64,000 nt of DNA from Dictyophora rubrovolvata (taxonomy: Eukaryota > Basidiomycota > Agaricomycetes > Phallales > Phallaceae): assembly GCA_029959195.1 (NCBI GenBank), contig CP114126.1, positions 1,736,001 through 1,800,000 on the forward strand. The letters run 5' to 3'. A model generated the notes under the pieces. It saw only the letters and a program-made list of their open reading frames with translations, was not told where the DNA came from and did no database searches. Position 1 is the first letter of the stretch, and every line of letters starts with the position of its first letter. Shown here piece after piece: positions 36,406-47,734 of this stretch. A program made the position numbers and the translations under genes.

Positions 36406-37417
36406 ATGGCCGCCAACACTGTTTCTGCTTCTCTGAACTATTTTCAACCGCCTTTAGATGATTCAAAGCCTTGGATCGAAGTTGACATTGATCCAAAGAC
36501 TGGAGATCGTCGCACCAATTTTTCACAAGAAAAGCGACAATTCGAGATAGAAAATGTTAGGGGTCGCGAGAACGAATATAATTTGGATACCACTGGATTT
36601 CGGTTTCACAAACATATCTCGAGCTTCAAGAATTTCGATGATGAAGAAGCTATCAAGAAGGAATACTACAATGAAAGCATTCACTTGATCAAGGAAGTCA
36701 CTGGCGCGAATCGAGTTGTCATATTCGATCACAGTATGATTTTCTGTCTAGCCCCACCGTGATCGATAATTGACATTTTTACTAAGCTATTAGAAGGAAT
36801 CGTCCCGGGGTGCTTGACGTATCCGAAGAAACTCGCGCTCCCGTTCCCAGAGTACATGTGGACCAAACACCAGAATCGGCGACCAAACGTGTGCATATGC
36901 ACACCCCAGAGTCGATAGCATCTTTACTTCTCAAGCACCGTTTCCAAATTATCAACCTCTGGCGTCCGATCAATCATCCAGCGACTGACTATCCGTTAGC
37001 CGTCTGTGATTTCAGATCTATTGATTGGGACAAGGACTTGGTCCCCACCACTCTCAAGTTTACGTCCCGAATTGGTGAAACGTTTAGCGTCAGATACAAC
37101 CCTCAACACAAGTGGAAATACCAGCGCAGCATGACACCTGATGAAGCTTTATTCATCAAATGGTGAGTACTATCTGGTGCCTTGGAGGCCGAAAGCTAAA
37201 CTCTATATCACCGTAGTTTTGATTCAAGGATGGACGGGAATACTGCCATTTTGACACCGCATACTGCTTTCATTGACCCTACGACGCCTAAAGATGCTCC
37301 ACTAAGGGAGAGTATCGAGCTCCGTGCTCTTGTATTGTAAGCTTTAACTTATATCGATCATTTCTCGTTTTATTTACTATCGCTTCCAGCTATGATGACC
37401 TTCCTGTTGAAGCGTAA
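36406..37417 (+). CDS. CmcJ/AsaB-like hydroxylase/desaturase family protein
   Basis: Four exons (36406-36733, 36787-37162, 37217-37336, 37390-37417) give 283 aa. The protein carries the landmarks of the fungal family related to 7-alpha-cephem methoxylase CmcJ and to the AsaB/GA4-desaturase-like proteins: DTTGFRFHKHISSFKNFDDE, VVIFDHTIRRNRPG (over intron 1), RVHVDQTPESA, IINLWRPINHPATDYPLAV, CDFRSIDWDKDL, RSMTPDEALFIKCFDSR and the end ESIELRALVFYDDLPVEA. Members act in secondary metabolism and on plant or fungal small molecules; for most the reaction is unproven. No signal peptide is seen. The His/Asp pairs (FDH, HVDQ) could bind metal, but that is inference. It sits between housekeeping genes, about 5 kb from the P450 pair, so a shared pathway is possible but unsupported. 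Confidence 0.87.
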
Positions 37418-38322
37418 ATTTTACTCTTCAGTGACATACTAAGCCTTTGCTATCAAATGTCATGCGTAGTACCTAATATTGTTCATACGTGTGCCTAATT
37501 AAACTAACGCGAAAGATATTAATGTTTTGGCAACTTAGAAAGCGTGCTCTTGAATCTTAATGAAATCACCGTCGTTCGATTGTGGGACGTATTACTCGTA
37601 ATGTGCATATAGACTACTCTAAGTCCCAATCACAATCACAACAAATAATGGCCCCACATGTATGTAAACAATTTGAAAGTTTAGGTTGAAACTGCTGTCC
37701 ATGGTTCATGGAGCCTTAGCTGCAATCTGTGCCGGTTTCCTTAAGGAAAATCCTAAGGCGAGCTGTGAGTCGGTAGTGGATAACCCTATAAGGAATGGCG
37801 GTACGGGGAATTTCAATGATCATTGACTTCGAACTATGGATGAACTTGTAAGTAATGGCTTCGTTATTAATATCGTCGGGTCAAATTGCTTCCGTGTGAA
37901 GTGGAAGCCGACCGGGCTGCAGTTTCATTCCGATTGGCCAGCTCATCAAATGTCAGAAGCATCGCATATATAAACAGCCAAATGAGCTACTAACGATTCA
38001 AAACAAACAAGCGCAGAACAAGCGGCAAGGTGGCGGCAAATGAGAGAAAGCGAACAATCACAACAATGTGAGAGGAAAGAAGGAATATTTAGTATAGATC
38101 ATAGCACCCGACAGGACGGAAATGTACACAGCAACTAAAAGCTCTACGAAAACATATTACGACAATTGTTTCACAAAATAAACAAGACATCCCCAGCGTT
38201 CCCTTCCTTATCCGTTGAAACACTACGATGTCGACGTACGATCCGGTATTGCTTGTCCCGCTGTAGAATTTAGCAGTGATTCGTACTAACTTGATATAAG
38301 AAACGTTCTTGATGGGATTTTT
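37418..38322. other. convergent 3' region
   Basis: 905 bp between the 3' ends of the CmcJ-like gene (+) and HAP5 (-). No ORF with coding character is seen. Confidence 0.6.
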
Positions 38323-39178
38323 TTATGACAAATCACTCGCCTGATGAAGGACCATCATGTTCGAGGTGTGGACTGCTTCCGGACCTTGTAGAGCAGAGGC
38401 AGAGGGTTTATCGACGTCCACCAAATCTGTAGCACCATCTAGCGGTCCTAAACCGTGGCTCCGAAGGGGCTATGAAAGACGGTGATGTCTGTAAGACACG
38501 TTACACACTTGAAGTGTTCGAAACATTTTTACCTCCTCTTCCTTCTTCTTTCCCTTCTTATTATTGATATTCCCCGATGTACTAAACGCGGGTGCATGTG
38601 GGGGAGGATCTTCTCTAGGTAAGATATCGATTAAGAAATCAAATTGGTCAGACTTGGCGATGGCTCGAGCAATGTCGGATCTCGACAAGGTTCTTCGTTT
38701 GTTTGTATCAGCCACGATAAAGGCTCGGGCGGTCATCTCAGCAATGAAAACTGATTGTTTTAATTATTGAAAAACTTGAAGGAATACAAGCGTCCACTCA
38801 CTTTCGCAGGCCTTGCAGAATATAATTGGAGCTAACAGAATAAAAACGGAACAGAAATTCCTCAGGTGCTTTTGATATGGAGATTCGAGGGAAAAGGAAA
38901 AATACCATCAGCTGCGATCATCTTTAAAAGAAAGAAGGATTAGTTGTGCTTGATTCGAACTCATGAAGCATACCAAAGCAATTAAACCACAGACGTACCC
39001 TAACTTCAGGATCACTTTTCATAACCTTTTTGATACGAGCTAAAGGCAATGGAGGATGACGAAAGTCAGGGGTTTCCTCCTCAGCCGTTGCGACCTGTCG
39101 CTTCCAGAACGATCGAAGAAAACTTTCCAGCTGGTCGCCGGATTGTACATAAGGCGTACTGGGTGGTGTCGGGGGCAT
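38323..39178 (-). CDS. hap5: CCAAT-binding complex subunit HAP5/NF-YC
   Basis: Five exons (39178-38999, 38922-38907, 38831-38802, 38750-38533, 38469-38323) give 196 aa. The histone-fold core is unmistakable: [17 protein letters not shown], then MIAADAP on a 16-nt exon, IIFCKACE on a 30-nt exon, and [40 protein letters not shown]. The N-terminal part has the conserved [13 protein letters not shown] helix. With NF-YB (HAP3) and NF-YA (HAP2) this subunit forms the trimer that binds CCAAT boxes; in fungi it also contacts HapX-type iron regulators. MIAADAP replaces the more usual MISAEAP. A basic/acidic run [11 protein letters not shown] follows the fold. The last exon is chosen by reading phase ([17 protein letters not shown]) and is less certain. 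An upstream coding exon is possible, as the frame stays open before the ATG. Confidence 0.9.
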
Positions 39179-39340
39179 CGCGTGGTGATTGGTCGAAGGC
39201 GAAATAGCTATACCCGTGAGAATTTACCGATTGGATCACCAGCGGAGTTCCAAGTTCTGACTTTGAAAAATGTTTGTTCACACTCTTGTTCTAATGCTAA
39301 CCGAATTTAAAACGTTACATATCCACATCTTTTTTTACAG

Positions 39341-40069
39341 CTGTTCTGCACAACAGTCAAAGTAGAATCTATTTGTATTCCATGCTCATACCTCTAGTGC
39401 GCTTCCCAGACGAAGTAAGCGATGGCTGGTTTGCAAACACGAATAACTCACCCAAAGAGCAGAATCTTTATTTAATGATGTTATGGGTTCAAAATATCTT
39501 GGTACTCTCTTGATATTCGTCCAGACCGAATGTCACAGCATTAGCCGGGCTTTCTACCCGCATATCTCAAAAGCTGACCTATGCTTATTACTAACTATTT
39601 CAGACTTTGGGCTGAATTTTTGCAGAAGGCTTTTGAGCGCTGTCCAGGAAAAAGAGAAGAAGAAAGTAAGTTTTAGTTTGTACTACTTGGGGTGTAAGAG
39701 GAGTTTATCTTTCAACATGATTTGGGTAGATTGCGTCACGACGTTTACTTCATGCGGCTATGCCTTGAATTTATTGTTCTTTTGTGCATCCATCCATTCC
39801 CCTAGTATGAGTCACAAAAGCTACTCTTGTCTGGTCCGGTAATTTTTGTTCGCGGCCGTAGTTAACAGTCCTAGTCTTGCTAGTTGTTGTTCGTATATGT
39901 GAAGCGAGACCAAGAAGTGATGGAGAAATGAGTCGTCTGCCAATTCCCTTACAGATCGCATATTGAGCGTCGCGAATCACAACCTCACCAACAACACCCC
40001 CAGATTCCAGCTCAAGTTCCTCCGTATAGGAGTGTCATCAGTCATCAGCCTACGATTACGCAGTCCGTC
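39341..40069 (+). CDS. fragments of an unidentified spliced gene
   Basis: Three consecutive segments join in frame with good signals: 39341-39414 (acceptor TTTTTTTACAG, donor GTAAGC), 39460-39501 and 39626-39665 (acceptor TTTTTGCAG, donor GTAAGT). They read VLHNSQSRIYLYSMLIPLVR.FPDE, QNLYLMMLWVQNIL, and KAFERCPGKREEE. A further segment after CTTACAG at about 39955 ends at 40069 with the Q/P-rich SQPHQQHPQIPAQVPPYRS and a stop, but its phase does not follow without another exon. I do not recognise the family, and no start exon was found; it would have to lie in the HAP5 promoter. It is either a truncated gene or one whose 5' part I cannot see. Confidence 0.35.
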
Positions 40070-41661
40070 TAGATGTGGCCGTCAAGCCTTCAACGGCGCT
40101 GTGCTGAGTCCAGAGCTGGGGGACTGGATCGGCATACGAAAATGGTCAATATAGTCATCAAAAGCTTTCAGCTACATATAGTTACAACACCGGAGCTTCC
40201 ACCTCAGCCAACCCTTTGCCTCCTAACTAGGACCCCTGACTGAATGACTCCTTGCAACCAAATCTAGAACACCAGACTAACGACGTCTGAAAGCCCTTGA
40301 GTTTATTCAGGCATGTATGGCTTCGGCCCCTCTCTAGATGGGATACTAGTCTCACATACCTCAACCAAATCCGCAGTAAGTAATCACTAAGAAATACTTC
40401 TCAATAAAAACGGATATCAACGTGATACGCGAATTCCAATCCCAGATTAGACTACATATGACAGCGGAAGACCGTGACGCCGTTAGTTCATTCCGTGATC
40501 TCAAATCGGATTCCAAAATAACGACGGGAGGAAATTACTAAAGTGCGCAGATGGTTTACACGGTACGGTTATTCTCATTATATTTAAAGCTAAAGACACC
40601 GATTGAAGGGAAAGATGTTCCTCAAACATCCGGAAGTCGCCATATAGAGCTTTAAGTCAGAAAATCTTAAAGGAATAACGAGTATGCACATGTCCACCAG
40701 TTCGTGCACAAAAGAACAATAACCAACGGTGATCCATGTGTTCCCAAAACTGAGAAAAACAGCACATCACGGAAAAGTATGGAAAGTGAGTTAGCACGTT
40801 TGTTTATCTCAATTCTATCAACAGTCTCTCTAAATTCTAATTTCCCACCAAAACGCACGATCAATTTTGATGACTTCTTTCAGATCTCAGGCAATGTATC
40901 CGAATCCTACCTGATGTTCCTATGCAAGCCACATACACATCGTTTGGGCCGTTTTCACATGTCCTCGTCGATTCCAAGGTGTAATGAGTTTTGTTGTGGC
41001 AATGATACATAACAGGGAGGGCATGAAGGGTCAAGAAAATTCCATTGGGTGCTACGTAGTGAAAGGCCCTAGGACGTTCTCAAAAGAAAATGATGTGGGA
41101 AAGATCACTATTAATAACCATGACATATTTTCCTAAAACGAAGGAGCTTCTCTGCCAATTCCTAAGTCAAGTGACTTGTACCAAGGGTTCAACGAGCTGT
41201 CATACGTTTTATGATAGGTTGCCTGATTATTCTCATACATGGGCCGAAGGTATACGAATAGCGCGTGCATGTATTCAAACACATTGCACTAAGGACCAGA
41301 AGCATGTTTCCGTCAAGAGGTTCACCAAAACACAATTCTTAATCTTCCTAAGTTCTAGTGCTTTCCTCACCCGTTGGGATCCCTTTGGGAATGCAAATGA
41401 CAACTTGATGCTTAATGTTTATCTCCGCCACTGATGAGCAGTTTTTAGAAATCTTGCGTGGGTTCGCAATCCCTAAGTCTAGTACGAAGTACGATAACAA
41501 GACGCCAAGTCTGGAAAACAACGTATCCGTTCTCACACCGTGTTTACTAAGTGCCATAAGTAATACCTCAATTGTGTGAATAACCATGACAGAATCTGAA
41601 GGCGAAATGGTAGATCGCCATCTGCACGTTACGAACTTTTTTATATTTCGAATGACATGAC

Positions 41662-41815
41662 ATTGTCGCAAAAATCAAAATTAAATTTTTTTGTTAAGCG
41701 AACGGATCAAGGCTCTAACTTGCATTATAAAGGGTTTATAAACTGTTTATAATGCAAGTTAGAGCCTTGATCTGTTCGCTTAACAAAAAAATTTAATTTC
41801 GATTTTTGCGACAAT
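41662..41815. repeat. near-perfect inverted repeat, 70-bp arms
   Basis: Arms 41662-41731 and 41746-41815 are reverse complements with only two mismatches seen, around a 14-nt loop. Outer ends are ATTGTCGCAAAAATC and its complement. A transcript would fold into a long stem. No ORF is inside. It could be a foldback/MITE-type element or a small-RNA precursor; no clear target-site duplication flanks it. Confidence 0.9.
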
Positions 41816-43028
41816 CATCTAGGTGAATATCGAGCGAATTGGAATGAAACCAACGTGCCTCAACTTCTCTGAATTTGGTTCAATATAAGCTGGTTTGGGA
41901 ACTTGGCCACACCTATATATATATCAGTGTCTTCTGATATGGGCGTGCCCATAGAGATCCAAAAAAAGATTCTTATCGCCAATGTTCGACGCAGTACTAG
42001 ATAAATGAATTGCATACGGTTCTCGAATGTATGGGACAATTTAGCACATGCACACCAGTGTTTAGAGACAAAAAACCTTTTGAGAGTTAGACTTCAAATA
42101 GAAATAGAAGCCAAGAACAACGTTTTGCAATCCATATCATCACCGAATTGGTCGAAACAGAGACTTTCTCACCATTGTAAAGCTAAAACTACATATGAAA
42201 GAGAGTACGTTAGACTTTGGCCACGCAGCAAATACTTGGCAAAACCTTAGAGGCGGTTACCTAAAATGCAAGGCGACCGGACAACCACTTTACCTTCTCT
42301 CAAGCCATTGCTTAAATTGAACTTCTCGCGGAGGAAAACATGCCAGTTGTATATTAGCTTGGCCACGGCTACTTATGTGCATGAATTGATACACGGCACG
42401 GGAGCACTTTTTTCCTCTCCTCAATCAAATTCTAAGGTCAACGTCTTGTTACTTGTCAGGAACGTATAGGTCAGGTCCATTGTTCTGAATCCCACCATTC
42501 GTTCCTGTTTCCCCTATGGTAAACTTCTATGAGCAGAAAGAAGCTTTAGCTCAGCATCGGAGTCCGATGAACAACTTTGAATCTGCACCAATCGCGTGCT
42601 TCGAAGAAGTCCCGGATAATGATGGTATGTGCGGCACCTGGTATTACTGATAATACACCTAAGGTAAAGGAAGATATGAATAATAATGTACACATGCATA
42701 ACAAAGGGGTTCTGTTTGTTTTTGAGAAGCGAAGCACTGAGCGAGCGAAGTGACAGTAGCATAATCGTCCCGCTATGAAGTGAATGTCAAATGGGAAATG
42801 AGAAGATAACAGATAGATAGATAAGAGAGAGAGAGAGAAAATGCATTGCAGAAAGACGAGAAACATGGTAGTGCAGGTATCAAGAATGTTCGCAAATACA
42901 GAAATCAAGAATTGTGACAAGAAAGGGATAGCCGTTGATCCAAAGGGCAAACGCTGTCCATATAGCGGAAGGGCCGCTAAAGCCATAAGGTTGAAAGAAT
43001 AATAATATTTCGGGGGTCGATGAACCTA

Positions 43029-43870
43029 TCACCGTTTTGCTTGACGTGCTTCCAGGTGTCGCATTAGCGTTAATGACGCCAGCAGTTCTATAATAAGACA
43101 GAACGTTAGTAAATAAATTCTATTGGGCAGAAATTTCTGAGAAACAATTTACCAACTGCAATGTGAACTGAGTCTTCATATATAGTTAGCACGTTACCTG
43201 AGGTACGGTAAACAGGTTCTGCAGAGTTGCGCAAGTCATAGTGCGCCACGATACGGTTGTTTTCCAAGTTGACACACTGGTAGGGAAAAAAGAAAAGCGT
43301 GAGATTTTGACTGGAAGAGAAATCTAATATACATATTACTGACAGCCCATTCATGATTGTTGACTGATCGATGGCACCATTGATAGGTCATATCATCAGA
43401 GCCTTTGAACTGACGCAGCAATGTGCTAGATAATAAATCTAGTTGTTGAACGTGAGGACGATAGGATTCTATATGGCATACCTTCCGAACGTTGATGACT
43501 TCTTCAACCACTTATCTATTGGCATAGCCTTGCTACTAAATAGTCGAATAGTGCCATTTTCTAATGAAATCAAAGCACAAGTGGTTGTGCCGTCCCGGTC
43601 TTCAGAATCGCTACTGTCGCTGTACCAACTTTGTCGTGGACGGAAAGCAGACCGGAGTGATCGAGCTCCGAGCTCACATATACGGATCGTACGAGGGGTA
43701 GGAGGAGAAGTACGGGATGAACTTGTGACTGACGAAGATGAAGTTTGAGGTGGTAGCGTAGAAGCAAGACGAAGGAATGGGGGACGGTCATAAATGTCCA
43801 CGAAATCACTAGGACCAGTGGGGAGACCCGTGGTATCTTCAAAGAAAAACGGAAGGCCATACGTCGTCAT
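43029..43870 (-). CDS. DUF6593-like protein
   Basis: Four exons (43870-43482, 43425-43344, 43276-43153, 43087-43029) give 217 aa. It starts MTTYGLPFFFEDTTGLPTGP followed by FVDIYDRPPFLRL, then a Ser-rich insert, a beta-rich segment and FKGSDDMTYQWCHRSVNNHEW, NNRIVAHYDLRNSAEPVYRT, SGNVLTIYEDSVHIAVELLAS, LTLMRHLEARQAKR. The C-terminal pattern (a polar YxW... HEW... VAHYDL... SGNxLTIYE... LASLxLMRH) is what I recall for the fungal DUF6593 family, whose function is unknown. No signal peptide is seen. The last three exons are the same size class and phase as in the paralogue at 49.6 kb (82/91, 124/124, 59/59 nt). A TATATATAAA box lies about 80 bp upstream. Confidence 0.78.
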
Positions 43871-43950
43871 GACTAATTGCGGAGTAATGGTCTCGAAGAG
43901 GGTATTGAGTAGGAATGGAATAGCCTTTCAGTCGACGAAACATTGCGTAC

Positions 43951-43960
43951 TTTATATATA
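43951..43960 (-). promoter_or_regulatory. TATA box of DUF6593-like gene
   Basis: TATATATAAA on the minus strand about 80 bp before the ATG at 43870. Confidence 0.5.
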
Positions 43961-46572
43961 TAGGGTGGCGGATGGTTTTGGGGGAAAAGAGGGGTAAATC
44001 GCTATTACCATACCACACCTTTCGCATCGCTGGTTCGGGATCTGTAATGAAGTTCTTGGATAATGTATGGGTGATGTGATATGTTAACCAATTAAGGAAA
44101 ACCCGAGATATTTTTAGGAAAATATTTAGTAAAAAGTCGGAATGAGGAGTGTTGCGTGACTATAAGTGACGCCGTGACACTGTAAGGGTTGCTTCTTGCT
44201 TTATTGCAATTGCCAAATGCCATTCATGGTTCACGCACGCTATTTGAAGAGTCCTTATCTGTCAACGGACCCTTTTTTTTTCCGAGAAATCCTCAGACTA
44301 GATTCCATTATTACGGCATCCTAAAGGTCTACATAATATTGGAGGAAGTGAAATCTTATCTTCATGCCCTTGATGTCCATGAGGCCGTGCTAATGGGCCG
44401 CAAAAAGTTTTTCAATTCGACTTGTTCTTTAGTCCCAACTGATTTTCAAAACAAGCAGCAGCATCGTGCCCTGCCGAGACTCAAATCAATTGGCACTTTA
44501 CAAGCTTTCCGACTCCGAAGGTGTTGGTAGATAAATATACAGTGATATCAAGTGTCAATCCACTTTATGTAGGCGGTTTGATCACCGGCAACTCACCTAA
44601 TGTCCAGCCATGACCAAGCGTTGCTTACGAGGCAGACCATACTACGCGAGTTGAATTGGTTTGAAAAATTCCTGACTATGGCTTAGGTGCGAAAGCTGAA
44701 GCGCTGATCATCTGCCAAGTTTGCAGTGAGACTAACCAGATTTACCAACCGCAGCGGCAGCAAGGTTTTCCTTCTGGACCTATCGCGACGGCTATGTACA
44801 TATTCAAGAGGAGAGAATCACTAATATAAGCACGGGCCTCGAGAATCAGCAAAACCCTTGAAGCACATATTAGTGTTTATGATAATTATCGAAGGTATTA
44901 ATCATTTCGTTCCTCGAAACTTCATTCAATGGATACAAAAACACCATCCACGCATTATTTATGTTTTATCGTTTGTCGGGTCAACCTTTTCACCTGCTCA
45001 TTTTCAAATTCAAAACCGTAGTTCAGTCTTGAATTTATCATGACCAGTATGACGTGGCCAATTGAAAAACTGGCCCCTGATCCTCTCTCCTATACCCCGA
45101 ATCGGTATTACGTTCAGTGCGTGCATATGTGCCGTAAGCCAACACAGTAGCCTGCTATGACATACATATCAGCCCAACCCTTTTTTAAAATTAATCAATC
45201 AAACTGTCCGTGACTGATGTAATTTATGATTTAGCCTAAATTATTTTTATCTTTCGTTACAAACTGAATGAGTTTGGCTTCATTTACACCAATGGCAGCA
45301 GATCCTGTAAGAAGTTAGTGACTTTTCCTTCCAAGGTGTTCCCTGGTGTTCCGTGGCAAGCTTCGTTCTCCAACTTGTAATGAAAGACAGGAATAGGAGC
45401 AGAGCCGATCGCCCCGCACAAAATCAATATAGCATATGCAACGCTTTATTCGCTTCGATCAAAAAATAAAACGCCTCGACCTTTTTCTCTCCATCAGGCC
45501 AGGTAGTAATATAGGACCGTCTGTTATAATTAATAAAGCTTTCTAATACTTGGGAAATTCATTAGTGATTTAATCAAAAAATAGGGTGATAGAAGGATCC
45601 TCCCATATCCCGAATGTCGTGACACGTGCGGAACTTGCAACATTGTCAAAATAATCGTTGATCCAAAATATTACGCGTTTCAGCCCTCATGAATATCGGT
45701 CTGGGCATTAGTTATCACGATAAACGGACCGTATACCACGCCAGTGCAGGGACACTATGAACTTGGTGCACGAATAAGTGTCAGTACTCACAATCGTAAA
45801 CGGGTACAATGCCGGTCTAATTCGAAACAATTCGAGGACCTAAGAACAACCTCCTATTCTAGCACATCGCTCAGGCCTGACTTTGACAAAGACACTTAAT
45901 GAATCAGTGCTCAATAGTATCCTTGTGATAGGCTCAAAGTCGGCAATTGAGAAACGCGGAAAATTGTAAAACATGCATAGTAAGAATTTACGAGGAGACA
46001 TATTCCTTTAATTTCTATCACCAGTCCAGATATACCAAAGCCAATTCTGGATAAACTTCAGACTGAATCCGAACGAACGTTTAGTCTCTATGAAGCCTGT
46101 TCTGTCGCACCTCCTTCAGATCCGTGGCAAAGCGGTCCAAGAAGCTGAACGGGAGAGAAAACGTACCGTTACATTAGAAGATTTCTTCATCAGTTGACTG
46201 GCTGACTGACTTAGTGCAAAGATCTAGATCTTCATAGCTGCCCAGCCCTCAAAGAGTCGGAACCTACTTTCTCCCGAGATTCTGGCAGACTTCCTTGACT
46301 TAGACATCATACTTGTCGTTTTATTTCTGACTTGTCTTCCAGATGAATCTGTGGGCGCTTGGAACGTCATCAATTCATCCAGTTCCAAAGGGTGCACAGG
46401 GAGATTATGCGAACTGGATGCAAAACATTGACAGGCGATTTTCGCACCATAAACAGGGGTTCATCATGCCAAGGTTCAAGGTTCAAGGTTCAGGTCGAGG
46501 ATAAATGCGTTACTCACGTGGACCTCTGAGAGCGTAGCGGTATTTTTTGATAAACTTGAATGAATTGTGAGC

Positions 46573-47241
46573 TTACAGTGTCTTGTCGGCGAACAAATAA
46601 CCAATCCTATTTCGTTGGCAGTTTTGACATTGGTGCGCCAAAAAACTTCCCCGGTTGAAGCGATGCACGCTTTCGGTAGGATTTGTTGGTGCTTCCTTTG
46701 GGCGATTCTCCTGACGATTGGACAAAATTAATCGGAAAATGTGAGAGTTACTGGCGTGATTGATGATACCATACAATACAGAGGGGGTGGTACCCATCCG
46801 ATGGAACTGGGTCGCGATGCCAGACATTCGAAAATAAGAATATGAAAAATATTCGAGTCGGAGGAGCCGTACGTAAGCTACTTTTCTGTTAAAGCTTGTA
46901 TCTTCGTCGTCGTTTGACAAATATCGCCAGCTGACTACCGATGGCCAAGTAATGATATTGAGTGCTCGGCGTGTTGACCATTGAACTAGCACTGCAAATT
47001 TGATAACCGGTTCGGTTTCAACATCCGGACCCCAACAGCGTGAAAGCCACAAAGGGTTAGGAACCTCGGTCCGGTTGGCCGATTGTATTCGATTGTGCAA
47101 CTGGACACGTGAGGAATAACGAAGATGGGCGATGAAATGAACAAGGGAGTATCGTCTAGTACCGTAATCATATGCATATTTACTTTTCCTGCTTCGTCCC
47201 TGCGCGAGCGTTGAAAACAATACCATAATGCGCGACGTCAC
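46573..47241 (-). CDS. unassigned 222-codon ORF
   Basis: An uninterrupted minus-strand ORF of 222 codons, long for this otherwise empty region. The product is basic, aromatic-rich and has CQNCQRN near the end, but no domain I know. It shows no signal peptide or membrane span. Amino-acid usage (many R, S, Y, H, N) looks more like a chance frame than a conserved protein. A shorter alternative frame overlaps it on the same strand (from 47177), so a spliced gene using parts of both is also possible. Confidence 0.25.
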   Translation of the reverse strand: MTSRIMVLFSTLAQGRSRKSKYAYDYGTRRYSLVHFIAHLRYSSRVQLHNRIQSANRTEVPNPLWLSRCWGPDVETEPVIKFAVLVQWSTRRALNIITWPSVVSWRYLSNDDEDTSFNRKVAYVRLLRLEYFSYSYFRMSGIATQFHRMGTTPSVLYGIINHASNSHIFRLILSNRQENRPKEAPTNPTESVHRFNRGSFLAHQCQNCQRNRIGYLFADKTL

Positions 47242-47566
47242 ATGTCACAAACCAACTGTTTTCCAACGCCCTACCCTACCTTGGAACACTTCTGGCCTGG
47301 ATGTGTTCGGTGTGTGTCTATGCTTTCGGCCGTCCGCTTAACCTCTCTAACAGGTCCGCACACAATACAACGTGCAATGTCATTGGCCTATTGGGGAACT
47401 GTCATCTGAAACTCACTCGTCTAATCAACTCCTTTTAGGATTGCTCTATCTTTTCAATGGTCTCTGAGTTGATAGTGTAGCCATTATTGCGATGCGGCCA
47501 AGCATCACTCCCCGTCTGCAGCTAAAGGACAGAACTCATCGACATCATCCTCCAGTTTACATATTG

Positions 47567-47734
47567 ATGCTCAAAATACTGTCCTTGTCGTTAATGCTTT
47601 TTGTCGCCCTTTCCTCTCAGAACAAGTCCTGGAGTACCTCAGATCAGGCAACAGCTGACATTGGGAAGACGGGAGTTCCACGATTTTACATCGAATTACT
47701 CAAATCATCATGTGGGCCCAGGTTCATGCCCTAG
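47567..47734 (+). CDS. possible small secreted protein
   Basis: From an internal ATG, a 55-codon ORF begins MLKILSLSLMLFVALSSQ, which has the shape of a signal peptide, followed by about 37 residues with a single Cys. No homology recognised. Short, so it may be chance or one exon of a longer gene. Confidence 0.2.
   Translation: MLKILSLSLMLFVALSSQNKSWSTSDQATADIGKTGVPRFYIELLKSSCGPRFMP

Larger units (their letters stand above)
39179..43028. other. gene-poor interval with exon-like fragments and a hairpin
   Basis: 3.85 kb. Aside from the exon-like fragments at 39.3-40.1 kb and the inverted repeat at 41.7 kb (listed separately), it holds only short ORFs without recognisable motifs. (AGAT)/(GA) runs lie near 42810-42838. 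Confidence 0.55.

Noticed and set aside
23206-37417. Complete secondary-metabolite gene cluster
   Set aside because: No backbone synthase is present, and HSP78 lies between the P450s and the CmcJ-like gene.
43570-43860. Second ORF overlapping exon 1 of the DUF6593-like gene
   Set aside because: It is a shifted frame on the same strand; the other frame carries the family motifs and continues through the introns.
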